DNA of 33,898 nucleotides from an uncultured Collinsella sp. (GTDB lineage: Bacteria; Actinomycetota; Coriobacteriia; Coriobacteriales; Coriobacteriaceae). The position numbers and the translations under genes are program-made. The notes beneath the pieces were generated by a model. It saw only the letters and a list, made by a program, of their open reading frames with translations. It was not told the origin of the DNA and searched no databases. The stretch lies in assembly GCA_902494585.1 (NCBI GenBank), contig CABUUD010000012.1, forward strand, positions 1 through 33,898, read 5' to 3'. The number at the start of each line of letters is the position of its first letter. Positions within the stretch are counted from its first letter, which is position 1. Positions 23,171 through 31,590 of this stretch are shown here, piece after piece.

Positions 23171-24469
23171 ATGGCACCAGCTTTGTCCGATTTTCAACCG
23201 CAACCAGCGCCCAAGGCTACCGCAGCGGCGCAGGCCGCTATCGGTGACGGTCTTGTTGCAGAAGCTCAGACTTTTGCAGACGAGCTTGCTGTGTGTCGAC
23301 ACGATCTACACCAGATGCCCGAGCTGGGTAACAACCTTCCGCAGACGTCCGCCTTTATCCAGGTGCGTCTGGACGAGATGGATATTCCCTATGCCGTGCT
23401 TGTTGACGGCTCCTGTGTCGTTGGCCTTATCGGTGCCGGCGCGGCAGCTGCTGCTCGGGGTAACGGTACGTGCACGGACAAGCAGGCCGGTACGGTCATC
23501 ATGCTCCGCGGCGACATGGATGCCCTGCCCGTTGCCGAGGAATCCGGCGAGCCCTTTGCATCCACCAACGGCTGCATGCATGCTTGCGGTCACGATATGC
23601 ACGCGACGGCGCTGCTTGGTGCGGCGCGCCTGCTCAAGGCCCGCGAGGCCGAGCTTGTCGACGCCAATGCCACCGTCAAGCTGCTGTTCCAGCCGGGCGA
23701 GGAAACCTTTGAGGGGGCTCGCGCTGCCATCGCCGACGGCTTGCTCGAGAACCCGCGTCCCCAGGCGGCTTTTGCCATGCACGTTAACAGCCAGTCGCCG
23801 CTCGGATTGGTGCTCTACGGGAGCCCGGCGCTTTCGGGCGTGTACGGTTTCCGCATCACGCTGCAGGGCAAGGGCGGCCATGGCTCGAGCCCCGAGATCT
23901 GCATCGACCCCATCACGGCCGGCGTCCATGTGCACCTGGCGCTTCAGGAGCTCATCGCTCGCGAAGTGCCGGCGGCCAAGGAGGTCGCACTGACTGTTGG
24001 TAAGTTCGCCGGCGGTCAGGCCGCAAATGTCATCCCCGACACTTGTGTGCTCGAGGGAACGCTGCGCGGCTTTGACGTCGAGCTCATGGAGCACCTCAAG
24101 ACCCGCATCGCGGAGGTCGTCAAAGGTGTTGCCACGACCTATCGTACGCCGGCCACCATCGAGACGCTCTCGGATGTTCCCCCGCTCGTGCTCGATGACG
24201 ACATGACCCAGGCTTCGCTTGGCTATGTGGGCGCGACGCTGCCCAAGGCCGCCTTCCTGCCGCTGTTCCACGCCATGGCGAGCGAGGACTTTGCGCTTAT
24301 CTCAAGCGAGATCCCGAGCGCGTACTTTACGATCGGCGCCGCTGTGACCGATACGGATGAGCATTTTGCCCAGCACCATCCCAAGGCACGCTTTAGCGAT
24401 GCCGAGCTGCCACTTGGCGCCGCGGCTTATGCGGCAGTCGCTTTGGGCTATATCGCCGACCACCGGTAG
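23171..24469 (+). CDS. M20 family amidohydrolase (N-acyl amino acid or peptide hydrolase)
   Basis: A 432-residue metallohydrolase of the M20D/HipO-like group, which cleaves N-acyl amino acids or small peptides. Visible motifs are LRGDMDALP (Asp115 region), NGCMHACGHDMHATALLGAA (Cys138, His140, His143), QPGEETFEGA (catalytic Glu pair), a dimerisation-domain GKGGHGSSPE, and MASEDFALIS near the end. The start ATG 23171 is preceded by GGAGGG; an earlier in-frame start at 23117 lacks a ribosome site and crosses the inverted repeat. The first 30 residues are Ala/Pro-rich and poorly conserved-looking. It is followed after 39 bp by an MFS transporter remnant that may once have supplied its substrate. 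Confidence 0.93.
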   Translation: MAPALSDFQPQPAPKATAAAQAAIGDGLVAEAQTFADELAVCRHDLHQMPELGNNLPQTSAFIQVRLDEMDIPYAVLVDGSCVVGLIGAGAAAAARGNGTCTDKQAGTVIMLRGDMDALPVAEESGEPFASTNGCMHACGHDMHATALLGAARLLKAREAELVDANATVKLLFQPGEETFEGARAAIADGLLENPRPQAAFAMHVNSQSPLGLVLYGSPALSGVYGFRITLQGKGGHGSSPEICIDPITAGVHVHLALQELIAREVPAAKEVALTVGKFAGGQAANVIPDTCVLEGTLRGFDVELMEHLKTRIAEVVKGVATTYRTPATIETLSDVPPLVLDDDMTQASLGYVGATLPKAAFLPLFHAMASEDFALISSEIPSAYFTIGAAVTDTDEHFAQHHPKARFSDAELPLGAAAYAAVALGYIADHR

Positions 24470-24508
24470 CACCCAATCTTGCTACTCGTTTGTTTAAAAA
24501 GGAGCAGT

Positions 24509-25294
24509 ATGTCCCAGCAGCGTAAGTTCTTCCCCGGCTGGCTCGTGGTGGCTTCCGGCTTTGTCATCATGGCCACGTGCTACACGATTTTCGTTAACTG
24601 CATGAGCCTGTTTCAGCCGCTCGTCGTCAGCGACCTGGGCATCACGCTTGCGCAGTACAACATCTCCAACGCCATCTCCACCGTGGTGAGCGTTATCGGC
24701 TCACTTGTGATCGGTCATGTTGCCGATAAAGTAAGCGGTCGCGTTTTGGGCTCCCTCACTGTAATCGCCACCTCTGCCGTTCTTGCCAGCATGAGCTTTG
24801 TCGGTGAGCTGTGGCAGGTCTACGTGCTCTTTGCCGTCTCGGGCTGCTTTGCCGTCGCCTCGACCCGACTACTTATTAGCCTTGTGACCGCCAACTGGTT
24901 TACGGCCAAGCGAGGCCTTGCCATTTCCATCGCACTTTCGGGCACGGGCTTTGGCGGCGCTATTCTGTCTCCCATCGTGAGCTCGCTTATCGTGAGCGTT
25001 GGCTGGCGTTCCGCCTTCTTAGTGCTCGCGGCTATCTGCATGGTGGCGGCACTGCCCAGCCGCGTCCAAGCAGTTTGGCATGGCCGACCTCGGCAAGGTC
25101 ACGGGCACCATTACCTCGCTTGAGATGGTCGGCGGCACCGTGGGCGCCATCGTTTCGGGTGTGCTGTCCGATGCCACGGGCTCTTTTGCGAGCACCTGGA
25201 TTGTCTGCTTGGTGTGCTCGGTGGCTATGTTGGTGTTTCTGCTGGCGTCTGAGCCCATCGCCGCCAAGCTGCGTGCAAGCGTGGCGGGGGAGTA
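24509..25294 (+). pseudogene. MFS transporter with internal deletion and frameshift
   Basis: The frame from ATG 24509 (AAGGAG upstream) encodes the first six membrane helices of a major facilitator protein, including GHVADKVSGRVLG, the loop 2-3 motif. It breaks at about 25055-25075 after LAAICMVAAL. A second frame, shifted by +1, gives the last helices (GKVTGTITSLEMVGGTVGAI, then GVLSDATGSF) to a stop at 25294. The whole is about 260 codons against about 400-430 for the family. So about 140-160 codons, roughly helices 7 to 10, are missing at the junction and the frame is lost. It is clearly non-functional as a 12-helix carrier. Uncorrected, the first frame runs to 25123. Confidence 0.88.
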
Positions 25295-25333
25295 GACGTC
25301 CGTCGCTCTTTTCTGTTTGCCCCGTTCTGTTTG

Positions 25334-25391
25334 TGGCCGCCCTGGAAGCCGAATGGATGCTCGTACCATCATTTGGTTTCCAAGGCGGCCA
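25334..25391. repeat. Large hairpin A in the gap before hisS
   Basis: Arms of 20 bp (25334-25353 and 25372-25391) match at 17 positions, with the mismatches as G-U pairs in RNA, around an 18-nt loop. It may serve as a terminator-like structure after the broken MFS gene, though no T run follows. Confidence 0.75.
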
Positions 25392-25407
25392 CGGGCCTAC
25401 GAAATGA

Positions 25408-25465
25408 TCCCTATTCCTCCGTCCCCAAGGGATCACGTGATCCGAAGGGGACGGAGGAATAGGGA
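25408..25465. repeat. Large hairpin B: 19-bp perfect arms with nested palindrome
   Basis: Perfect 19-bp inverted arms at 25408-25426 and 25447-25465 enclose the perfect 14-bp palindrome GGATCACGTGATCC (25430-25443), so nearly the whole 58 bp can form a cruciform. It carries the CCGTCCCC/GGGGACGG word seen elsewhere in the window's non-coding DNA. Confidence 0.9.
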
Positions 25466-25474
25466 TTACAAACA

Positions 25475-25534
25475 GCGGCGGCGCATCTGGCCGAACGAGC
25501 CCCCATACCCTCGTTCGGTCAGACGCGCCGCCGC
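25475..25534. repeat. Large hairpin C: 25-bp arms next to the hisS promoter
   Basis: Arms 25475-25499 and 25510-25534 pair over 25 bp with two mismatches (both G-U in RNA) around a 10-nt loop. The right arm reaches the -35 position of the hisS promoter (-10 TATAAT at 25552-25557). Confidence 0.88.
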
Positions 25535-25551
25535 GGTTTGTGTTTGTGCCG

Positions 25552-25557
25552 TATAAT
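25552..25557 (+). promoter_or_regulatory. -10 element of hisS
   Basis: A perfect TATAAT 42 bp before the hisS start. No consensus -35 is visible; that position is taken by the right arm of hairpin C. There is no T-box leader. Confidence 0.65.
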
Positions 25558-25599
25558 GACCAGTACCTATGACGCGATACAAAAGAAAGGTGTTTGCCC

Positions 25600-26913
25600 A
25601 TGCAGGCACAGAAGGCGGAGGGAACCCGCGACCTTATCGGCGCCGAGATGCGCGCCTGGCAAAAGATGCAGCAGATTGCGGCCGGCGTGTTCGAGCCGTT
25701 TGGTTTTAAACCCATCGAGACGCCCGCGATCGAGCAGGTAGACGTGTTTGTCCACGGTATCGGCCAGTCGACCGACGTCGTGCGCAAGGAAATGTTCCGC
25801 GTGTTCAGCGGTGCCAACCTGGAGCGCGTCTTTGCCGAGGGCACCGACACCAAACTCAAGCCCAAGCAGCGCCTGGCACTTCGCCCCGAGGGCACGGCCG
25901 GCGTGGTGCGCGCCGTCGTCGAGAACAATCTGGTGCCCCAGGGCTCCACGCCGTTTAAGGCTTACTACGCCGAGGCCATGTTCCGCGGCGAGCGTCCCCA
26001 GAAGGGCCGCCTGCGCCAGTTCCACCAGGTGGGCATCGAGTGGCTCGGCGCTCCCGATCCGGCGGCAGACGCCGAGTGCATCATCATGCTCATGGAGTTT
26101 TACAAGCGCCTGGGCTTCGATCTTTCCAAGCTTCGTCTGCTCATCAACTCGATGGGTGACGCCCAGTGCCGTCCGGCTTATCGCGAGCAGGTTAAGCAGT
26201 TCATCCTCGATCACGCCGACGAGATGTGCGATGAGTGCCGCGAGCGCGCCGAGCTCAACCCGCTGCGTGCCTTCGACTGCAAGAACGACCACTGCCGCGA
26301 GATCATGGCCGAGGCTCCGCTGATGGGTGACAACCTGTGCGATGAGTGCCGCGAGCACTACGAGCAGGTCAAGCGCTATCTGGATGCCGCCGGTATCGAG
26401 TATGTCGAGGATCCCACCTTGGTGCGCGGCCTGGACTACTACACCCGTACTGTCTTTGAGGTCGAGGCCCCTGGCGCCGGCGTCGGCTCCATCGGCGGCG
26501 GCGGCCGCTACGATGGCCTGGTCGAGCTCGAGGGTGGCAAGCCCACGGCGGGCGTCGGCTTTGCTGTCGGTTTTGAGCGCGCCCTGCTGGCCCTGCAGGC
26601 CTTTGGCAGCGATTTGGGTGCCGATGAGGCCCCGTGCGTCTATGTCGCCAACGCCGGCAAGGAGCTGCGTCAGAACGTCTTTGCCATTACGCAGGAGCTT
26701 CGCGCCGCAGGTATCGTGACCGAGGCCGACTATCAGGGTCGTTCGCTCAAGGCCCAGTTTAAGCAAGCCGATAAGGTAGGCGCCAAGCTCATCTTGGTCC
26801 TGGGTGGCGACGAGCTTGCCGCCGGCAAGGTCAAAGTGCGCGACATGCAGAGCCATGACGAGGTGCTCGCCGATCTGGACAACGTCGTCGAGGCGGTTCG
26901 CGAGCGCCTGTAG
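25600..26913 (+). CDS. hisS: Histidyl-tRNA synthetase
   Basis: A 437-residue class II aminoacyl-tRNA synthetase that charges tRNA-His in the cytoplasm. Recognisable parts are the N-terminal GTRDLIG, class II motif 2 LRPEGTAGVVRAVVE with QFHQVGIEWLG, the histidine-binding signature LVRGLDYYTRTVFE, GGRYDGLVE, and motif 3 with TAGVGFAVGFERALL. The C-terminal anticodon-binding domain (about 340-437) is complete. ATG 25600 has AAAGG upstream; an in-frame TTG at 25594 is less likely. aspS, the frequent partner of hisS, is not in the window. Confidence 0.97.
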   Translation: MQAQKAEGTRDLIGAEMRAWQKMQQIAAGVFEPFGFKPIETPAIEQVDVFVHGIGQSTDVVRKEMFRVFSGANLERVFAEGTDTKLKPKQRLALRPEGTAGVVRAVVENNLVPQGSTPFKAYYAEAMFRGERPQKGRLRQFHQVGIEWLGAPDPAADAECIIMLMEFYKRLGFDLSKLRLLINSMGDAQCRPAYREQVKQFILDHADEMCDECRERAELNPLRAFDCKNDHCREIMAEAPLMGDNLCDECREHYEQVKRYLDAAGIEYVEDPTLVRGLDYYTRTVFEVEAPGAGVGSIGGGGRYDGLVELEGGKPTAGVGFAVGFERALLALQAFGSDLGADEAPCVYVANAGKELRQNVFAITQELRAAGIVTEADYQGRSLKAQFKQADKVGAKLILVLGGDELAAGKVKVRDMQSHDEVLADLDNVVEAVRERL

Positions 26914-26970
26914 CGCATCTTTTTGAGCTTCGGGCCTGCTAACGTGCCCTGCTCATGGAGAGCGATTGTT

Positions 26971-27008
26971 ACGGGGGTGTTTCGCTTTTATGCGGAATGC
27001 CCCCGTTT
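26971..27008 (+). terminator. Terminator of hisS
   Basis: ACGGGGGTGTTTCGC pairs with GCGGAATGCCCCCGT (15 bp with G-U pairs) around TTTTAT, followed by a short T run. It lies 57 bases after the hisS stop. Confidence 0.75.
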
Positions 27009-27063
27009 ACGTATGCCGCCCACCGAGAAATACGACCATTTAGGGCAAAAACCTTTGCAATGC

Positions 27064-27126
27064 AGAAAATACTTTTGTGTGGTAAAGCGCAATCAGTGTC
27101 GAAAGTATTTCTCAAGCGCCTATAAT
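27064..27126 (+). promoter_or_regulatory. ppc promoter with flanking inverted repeat
   Basis: A perfect -10 TATAAT is at 27121-27126, 44 bp before the chosen start. Upstream, AGAAAATACTTT (27064-27075) and AAAGTATTTCT (27102-27112) form an 11-bp inverted repeat with one extra A. The proximal half lies at the -35 to -15 position, where a bound regulator would block or alter transcription. No good -35 hexamer is seen, consistent with a controlled promoter. Confidence 0.6.
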
Positions 27127-27170
27127 GAATACCGCATGTTACGTGCATAGAAGGAGGAATGGGAGGAAAC

Positions 27171-29984
27171 GTGGCTGAGAACCTAAGCAACCAGTCTGTA
27201 CCCGAAGCCGCGGCGCGCGTCGCTGCCGTGGTCAACCGCCTCGTTAACCGAATCGGCTCGAATGCCGAGTCCAGGGAGCGTCTCGCCGAGATCGAGATCC
27301 CCGAGGAGCTGCGCGACAATCTGGCGCTGTTCTTGCGCCTGGAGCGCCGTGTGCTTAGCGAGTATGATCCCGAGATCGCGGACCTGTTCGACAAGATTTT
27401 GACAGCCGAGATTGTGGTCAATGCCGGCAACCCCGGTACCTGCGCTGCCGACGAAGCCGTCGACGAGCAGGGCGTGCCCACCGCCGACGAGCCCACTGCC
27501 GTGGCATTTCGTGAGGTCGTCGATTTGATCGACAGCCTGCCGCTCGATAAGCAGCAGGTCATCGTTCGCGCCTTTACGAGCTTTTTCCATCTGGCAAACC
27601 TGTCGGAGGAGAACTACCGTGTGGCGCAGCTGCGCGAGCGCGAGGCCGGTGCGTCGACCGATACCGAGGTCGATCCTGCCAACGAGCTTACCGTTGCCTA
27701 TCACCAGCTGGTGAATGAGCTGGGTGTCGAGGGTGCCAACGAGCTGCTCGACAAGCTCGAGTTCCACCCTGTCTTTACCGCACATCCCACCGAGGCCCGT
27801 CGTAAGGCCGTCGAGGGCAAGATCCGCCGTATCTCCAACCTGCTGGAGGAGCGTCCGCGTTTGGGCGGCTCCGACCTGGTGGAGAACGAGCGCCATATGC
27901 TGCAGGAGATCGACGCCCTGGTGCGTACGAGTCCCATCGCGCTCAAGAAGCCCACGCCGGTCGAGGAAGCCGATACCATCATCGACATCTTCGATAACAC
28001 GCTGTTCGACGTTATCCCCGTTATCTATCGTCGTTTTGACGATTGGGTGCTGGGCGACAAGGCCGGTACTGTGCCGCCGCTGTGCCCGGCGTTCTTCCAT
28101 CCCGGCAGCTGGATCGGTTCCGACCGCGACGGTAACCCCAACGTCACCGCCAAGGTGAGCCGTGAGGTCGCCGCCAAGTACTTTACGCACATGGTGCTCA
28201 AGCTCGAGGACAAGTGCCGCCACATCGGCCGCAACCTCACGCTCGAGGCTACCTACAGCAAGCCGTCGGCCGAGCTCATTAACCTGTGGAACCATCAGGT
28301 CGAGATGAGCCCTCGTTACACGGCCCGCGCCGAGCTGATCTCCGAGCACGAGCCGCATCGCGCCGTCATGCTCGTCATGGCCGACCGCCTGAACGCCACC
28401 GTCCGTCGTATCACCGACACCATGTACCACAGCGCCGACGAGTTCCTGGATGACCTGCGCGTCGTCCAGCGTTCGCTGGCCGCCTGCGGTGCCGTCCGTG
28501 CTGCCTACGGCCCGGTCCAAACCATCATCTGGCAGGTCGAGTCCTTCGGCTTCCATATGGTCGAGATGGAGTTCCGTCAGCACTCCGTGGTGCATGCCCG
28601 CGCCCTTAAGGATATCCACGAGAACGGTATCCATGGCGACCTGCAGCCCATGACGCGCGAGGTCATCGATACCTTCCGCGCTATCGGCTCCATCCAAAAG
28701 CGCTACGGCAAGAAGATGGCGCACCGCTACATCATCTCGTTTACCAAGAGCGCTCAGCATGTGGCCGACGTCTTTGAGCTGGCGCACCTGTCCTTTGCAC
28801 ACGAGGAGGATGTCCCCGAGCTCGACGTGATCCCGTTGTTCGAGCAGCTCGAGGACCTCGAGGGCTGCGTCGACGTGCTCGATCAGATGCTTACGCTGCC
28901 CGTGGTGCAAAAGCGCCTTGCTCAGACCAACCGCCGCATGGAGGTTATGCTGGGCTATTCCGACTCCTCCAAGGACGCCGGTCCTACCACGGCCATGCTC
29001 GCGCTGCATTCTGCGCAGGAGCGCATCGCCAAGTGGGCAGAGAAGAACGATATCGACCTGGTGCTCATGCACGGTCGCGGCGGTGCCGTGGGCCGTGGCG
29101 GCGGCCCGGCCAACAAGGCCGTGCTGGCGCAGCCCAAGGGTTCGGTCAACTGCTTCTTTAAGCTCACCGAGCAGGGCGAGGTCATCTTTGCCCGTTACGG
29201 CAACCGCACGCTGGCTCAGCGCCATGTTGAGTCCGTTGCCGCCGCAACGCTTTTGCAGTCGGCCCCGAGTGTCGAGAAGACCAACACCGAGACCACGCAG
29301 AAGTTCTGGGATATGGCCGAGAAGCTCAACGCCGCAAGCCACGAGCGCTATCTGGACCTGCTGAACACCGAGGACTTTACACCATGGTTCTCGACCGTGA
29401 CGCCGCTGACCGAGGTCGGTCTGCTGCCGATCGGCTCGCGTCCCGCTAAGCGCGGCCTGGGCGCCAAGTCGCTCGATGACCTGCGTACCATTCCGTGGAT
29501 CTTCAGCTGGAGCCAGGCGCGCATTAACCTGGCCGCTTGGTACGGCCTGGGCACCGCCTGCGAGCAGCTGGGCGATCTTGACCAGCTCAAGGCTGCCTAC
29601 CAGGAGTGGCCGTTCTTCCGCACGTTCATCGACAACATCGAGATGTCGATCGCTAAGACCGATCAGCGCATCGCCAAGATGTATCTGCACCTGGGCGATC
29701 GCCAGGATCTGTCCGAGAAGGTCTTTACCGAGATGCAGCTCACCCGTAAGTGGGTCCTTGCCATCGTCGGTGATGAGTGGCCGCTGCAGCGCCGCCGCGT
29801 GCTCGGTTGCGCCGTCCGCGTGCGCAACCCCTACGTCGACGCCCTGTCCATCGCCCAGGTCCGCGCCCTTCGCGAGGTGCGTATGAACCAGGACGAGATG
29901 GCCGAGGAGAAGAAGGCCGAGTACATGAGCCTGATTCTTTCGACTGTGACCGGCGTCTCGGCAGGACTGCAGAACACGGGGTAA
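27171..29984 (+). CDS. ppc: Phosphoenolpyruvate carboxylase
   Basis: About 937 residues. The enzyme makes oxaloacetate from phosphoenolpyruvate and bicarbonate, refilling C4 acids. Diagnostic sites are FTAHPTEARRK (catalytic His), GSDRDGNPNVT, VMLGYSDSSKDAG (active-site Lys), HGRGGAVGRGGGP, and the conserved C-terminus ending QNTG. An acidic loop near residues 90-110 looks like a lineage insertion. The start is ambiguous: GTG 27171 (GGGAGG 4 bases before) is preferred to ATG 27159, whose AAGGAGG is only 1 base away; the difference is four residues. It is monocistronic, with its own promoter and a downstream terminator. In a fermenting gut bacterium it would feed the reductive C4 branch (inference). 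Confidence 0.97.
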   Translation: MAENLSNQSVPEAAARVAAVVNRLVNRIGSNAESRERLAEIEIPEELRDNLALFLRLERRVLSEYDPEIADLFDKILTAEIVVNAGNPGTCAADEAVDEQGVPTADEPTAVAFREVVDLIDSLPLDKQQVIVRAFTSFFHLANLSEENYRVAQLREREAGASTDTEVDPANELTVAYHQLVNELGVEGANELLDKLEFHPVFTAHPTEARRKAVEGKIRRISNLLEERPRLGGSDLVENERHMLQEIDALVRTSPIALKKPTPVEEADTIIDIFDNTLFDVIPVIYRRFDDWVLGDKAGTVPPLCPAFFHPGSWIGSDRDGNPNVTAKVSREVAAKYFTHMVLKLEDKCRHIGRNLTLEATYSKPSAELINLWNHQVEMSPRYTARAELISEHEPHRAVMLVMADRLNATVRRITDTMYHSADEFLDDLRVVQRSLAACGAVRAAYGPVQTIIWQVESFGFHMVEMEFRQHSVVHARALKDIHENGIHGDLQPMTREVIDTFRAIGSIQKRYGKKMAHRYIISFTKSAQHVADVFELAHLSFAHEEDVPELDVIPLFEQLEDLEGCVDVLDQMLTLPVVQKRLAQTNRRMEVMLGYSDSSKDAGPTTAMLALHSAQERIAKWAEKNDIDLVLMHGRGGAVGRGGGPANKAVLAQPKGSVNCFFKLTEQGEVIFARYGNRTLAQRHVESVAAATLLQSAPSVEKTNTETTQKFWDMAEKLNAASHERYLDLLNTEDFTPWFSTVTPLTEVGLLPIGSRPAKRGLGAKSLDDLRTIPWIFSWSQARINLAAWYGLGTACEQLGDLDQLKAAYQEWPFFRTFIDNIEMSIAKTDQRIAKMYLHLGDRQDLSEKVFTEMQLTRKWVLAIVGDEWPLQRRRVLGCAVRVRNPYVDALSIAQVRALREVRMNQDEMAEEKKAEYMSLILSTVTGVSAGLQNTG

Positions 29985-30108
29985 TCGATAGCCCTTTGTC
30001 CTCGGTCTTCAGGGATTGGGGCTGAGGAGAATAATGGTGCGCTTCGCGCGTTTTGGATGGGGTCTATCCCGGTGGCGCATTTGGCGCTTCTCGCCTTACG
30101 ACTGTTGC

Positions 30109-30144
30109 GGCTGCGGTCCCGTTTGGGATCGCGGCCGTTTTGTT
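30109..30144 (+). terminator. Terminator of ppc
   Basis: GGCTGCGGTCCC and GGGATCGCGGCC form a 12-bp stem (two G-U) with a GTTT loop, followed by GTTTTGTTG. A weaker GCGC hairpin plus TTTT is at 30039-30054. Between here and larA the DNA holds only the larA leader; no clear promoter boxes were found. Confidence 0.82.
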
Positions 30145-30263
30145 GTGGGTCAAATATGAACGTTGTGTTAATGAGTCGGTGGACGGTGGTGTTTTTCGGT
30201 GAGCGGCGTATCCTTCCAACGGTTTATCTAGTGTGTCAGTTGAAAGGAAGAGGGCGCTCATCA

Positions 30264-31541
30264 TTGTTTGAATGTGAACTGCCGTTTGACCACAAGACGT
30301 TGCATTTGGAGCTCGAGGATAAGAACTTCGCGGGTGTGATGGAAGGTCACCAAAACGAGTTTAAGACTACAAAATCGCAGGAAGAGCTGGTAGAGGAGTC
30401 GCTTGCCAACTCTTATGGCTCGCCTTCGCTCGAGGAGCTTTGTGCTGGCAAGAAGGATATCGTCATCATCAGCTCCGATCATACGCGTCCCGTTCCTTCG
30501 CGTGTGACGATGCCTATTCTGCTGCATCACATCCATTCCGCTGCGCCCGAGGCTCGCGTGCGTATTTTGGTTGCTACGGGTATGCACCGTCCGTCGACGC
30601 ACGAGGAGCTCGTCAACAAGTACGGCGAGGAAATCGTTGCCAACGAGGAAATCGTTATGCACGTCGCGACTGACGACAGCATGATGAAAAAGATCGGTAC
30701 CCTGCCTTCTGGTGGCGAGTGCATCATCAACAAGATTGCCGCCGATTGCGATCTGCTGCTTGCCGAGGGCTTCATTGAGCCGCACTTCTTTGCTGGTTTC
30801 TCTGGTAGCCGCAAGTCCGTCCTGCCTGGCATCGCCAGCTACAAGACCATCATGTACAACCACAACGGTCAGTTTGTGAACGATTCCCACTCGCGTGCCG
30901 GCAACCTGTGCCACAACCACGTGAGCGAGGACATGTTCGCCGCTGCCGAGATGGCTCACCTTGCCTTTGTGCTTAACGTGGTGCTCAACGGCAAGCACGA
31001 GGTCATCGGCTCCTTTGCCGGCGACATTCACAAGGCGCACGAGGCCGGCTGCGAGTTCGTGAAGAGCCTTGCCGGCGTTGAGCCCGTCGAATGCGAGATC
31101 GCCATCACCACCAACGGCGGCTACCCGCTCGACCAGAACATCTACCAGGCCGTGAAGGGCATGTGCGCTGCCGAGGCCACGCTTCCCGAGGGCGGTGTGA
31201 TCATCGATGTCGCCGGTTGCGCCGACGGTCACGGTGGCGAGGGCTTCTATCACAACATCGCCGACAACGATCCGGCAGAGTTTGAGCGCGCCTGCATCGA
31301 CCGTCCTAAGGACGAGACCCTGCCCGACCAGTGGACGAGCCAGATTTTTGCCCGCATCCTGGCGCATCACCCCGTGATCATGGTCACCGACCTGTGCGAT
31401 CACCAGATGATCAAGGATATGCACATGACGCCGGTCAACACCCTCGATGAGGCGCTTAAGCTCGCCTTTGAGATGAAGGGTGCCGATGCCAAGGTGGCCG
31501 TCATTCCCGATGGCCTGGGCGTTGTTGTCGCTCAGCACTAG
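30264..31541 (+). CDS. larA: Nickel-pincer lactate racemase LarA
   Basis: A 425-residue enzyme that interconverts D- and L-lactate using the nickel-pincer nucleotide cofactor. With the TTG at 30264 as start, the key residues fall at the same numbers as in the characterised Lactobacillus plantarum enzyme: His108 (GMHRP), His174 (EPHFF), Lys184 (SGSRKSVLPG, the cofactor attachment site) and His200 (YNH). This supports both function and the unusual start codon. GAAGAGGG is about 10 bases upstream. An open frame extends further upstream to 30057 but would run through the ppc terminator. The larD-like aquaporin gene follows 49 bp later in the same direction. Confidence 0.93.
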   Translation: MFECELPFDHKTLHLELEDKNFAGVMEGHQNEFKTTKSQEELVEESLANSYGSPSLEELCAGKKDIVIISSDHTRPVPSRVTMPILLHHIHSAAPEARVRILVATGMHRPSTHEELVNKYGEEIVANEEIVMHVATDDSMMKKIGTLPSGGECIINKIAADCDLLLAEGFIEPHFFAGFSGSRKSVLPGIASYKTIMYNHNGQFVNDSHSRAGNLCHNHVSEDMFAAAEMAHLAFVLNVVLNGKHEVIGSFAGDIHKAHEAGCEFVKSLAGVEPVECEIAITTNGGYPLDQNIYQAVKGMCAAEATLPEGGVIIDVAGCADGHGGEGFYHNIADNDPAEFERACIDRPKDETLPDQWTSQIFARILAHHPVIMVTDLCDHQMIKDMHMTPVNTLDEALKLAFEMKGADAKVAVIPDGLGVVVAQH

Positions 31542-31551
31542 TGCGCGGCTC

Positions 31552-31564
31552 AAACGAATCGTTT
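31552..31564. promoter_or_regulatory. Palindrome between larA and the aquaporin gene
   Basis: AAACGA-A-TCGTTT is a 13-bp perfect dyad with a central A, 11 bases after the larA stop. It is too short for a terminator and has no T run; it may be an operator or chance. Confidence 0.3.
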
Positions 31565-31590
31565 ATAACCGACAAGAAAGATAAGGTTTT

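Noticed and set aside
25535..25599. T-box leader for hisS
   Set aside because: The leader after the -10 box is only about 35-40 nt, with no T-box sequence or specifier loop; the hairpins lie upstream of the promoter.
25567..26856. Long minus-strand open frame opposite hisS
   Set aside because: Antisense shadow of hisS with no domain or start signal.
27183..29690. Very long minus-strand open frame opposite ppc (835 codons)
   Set aside because: It is a shadow of the GC-rich, codon-biased ppc gene, has no ribosome site or recognisable domain, and ppc is unmistakable on the plus strand.
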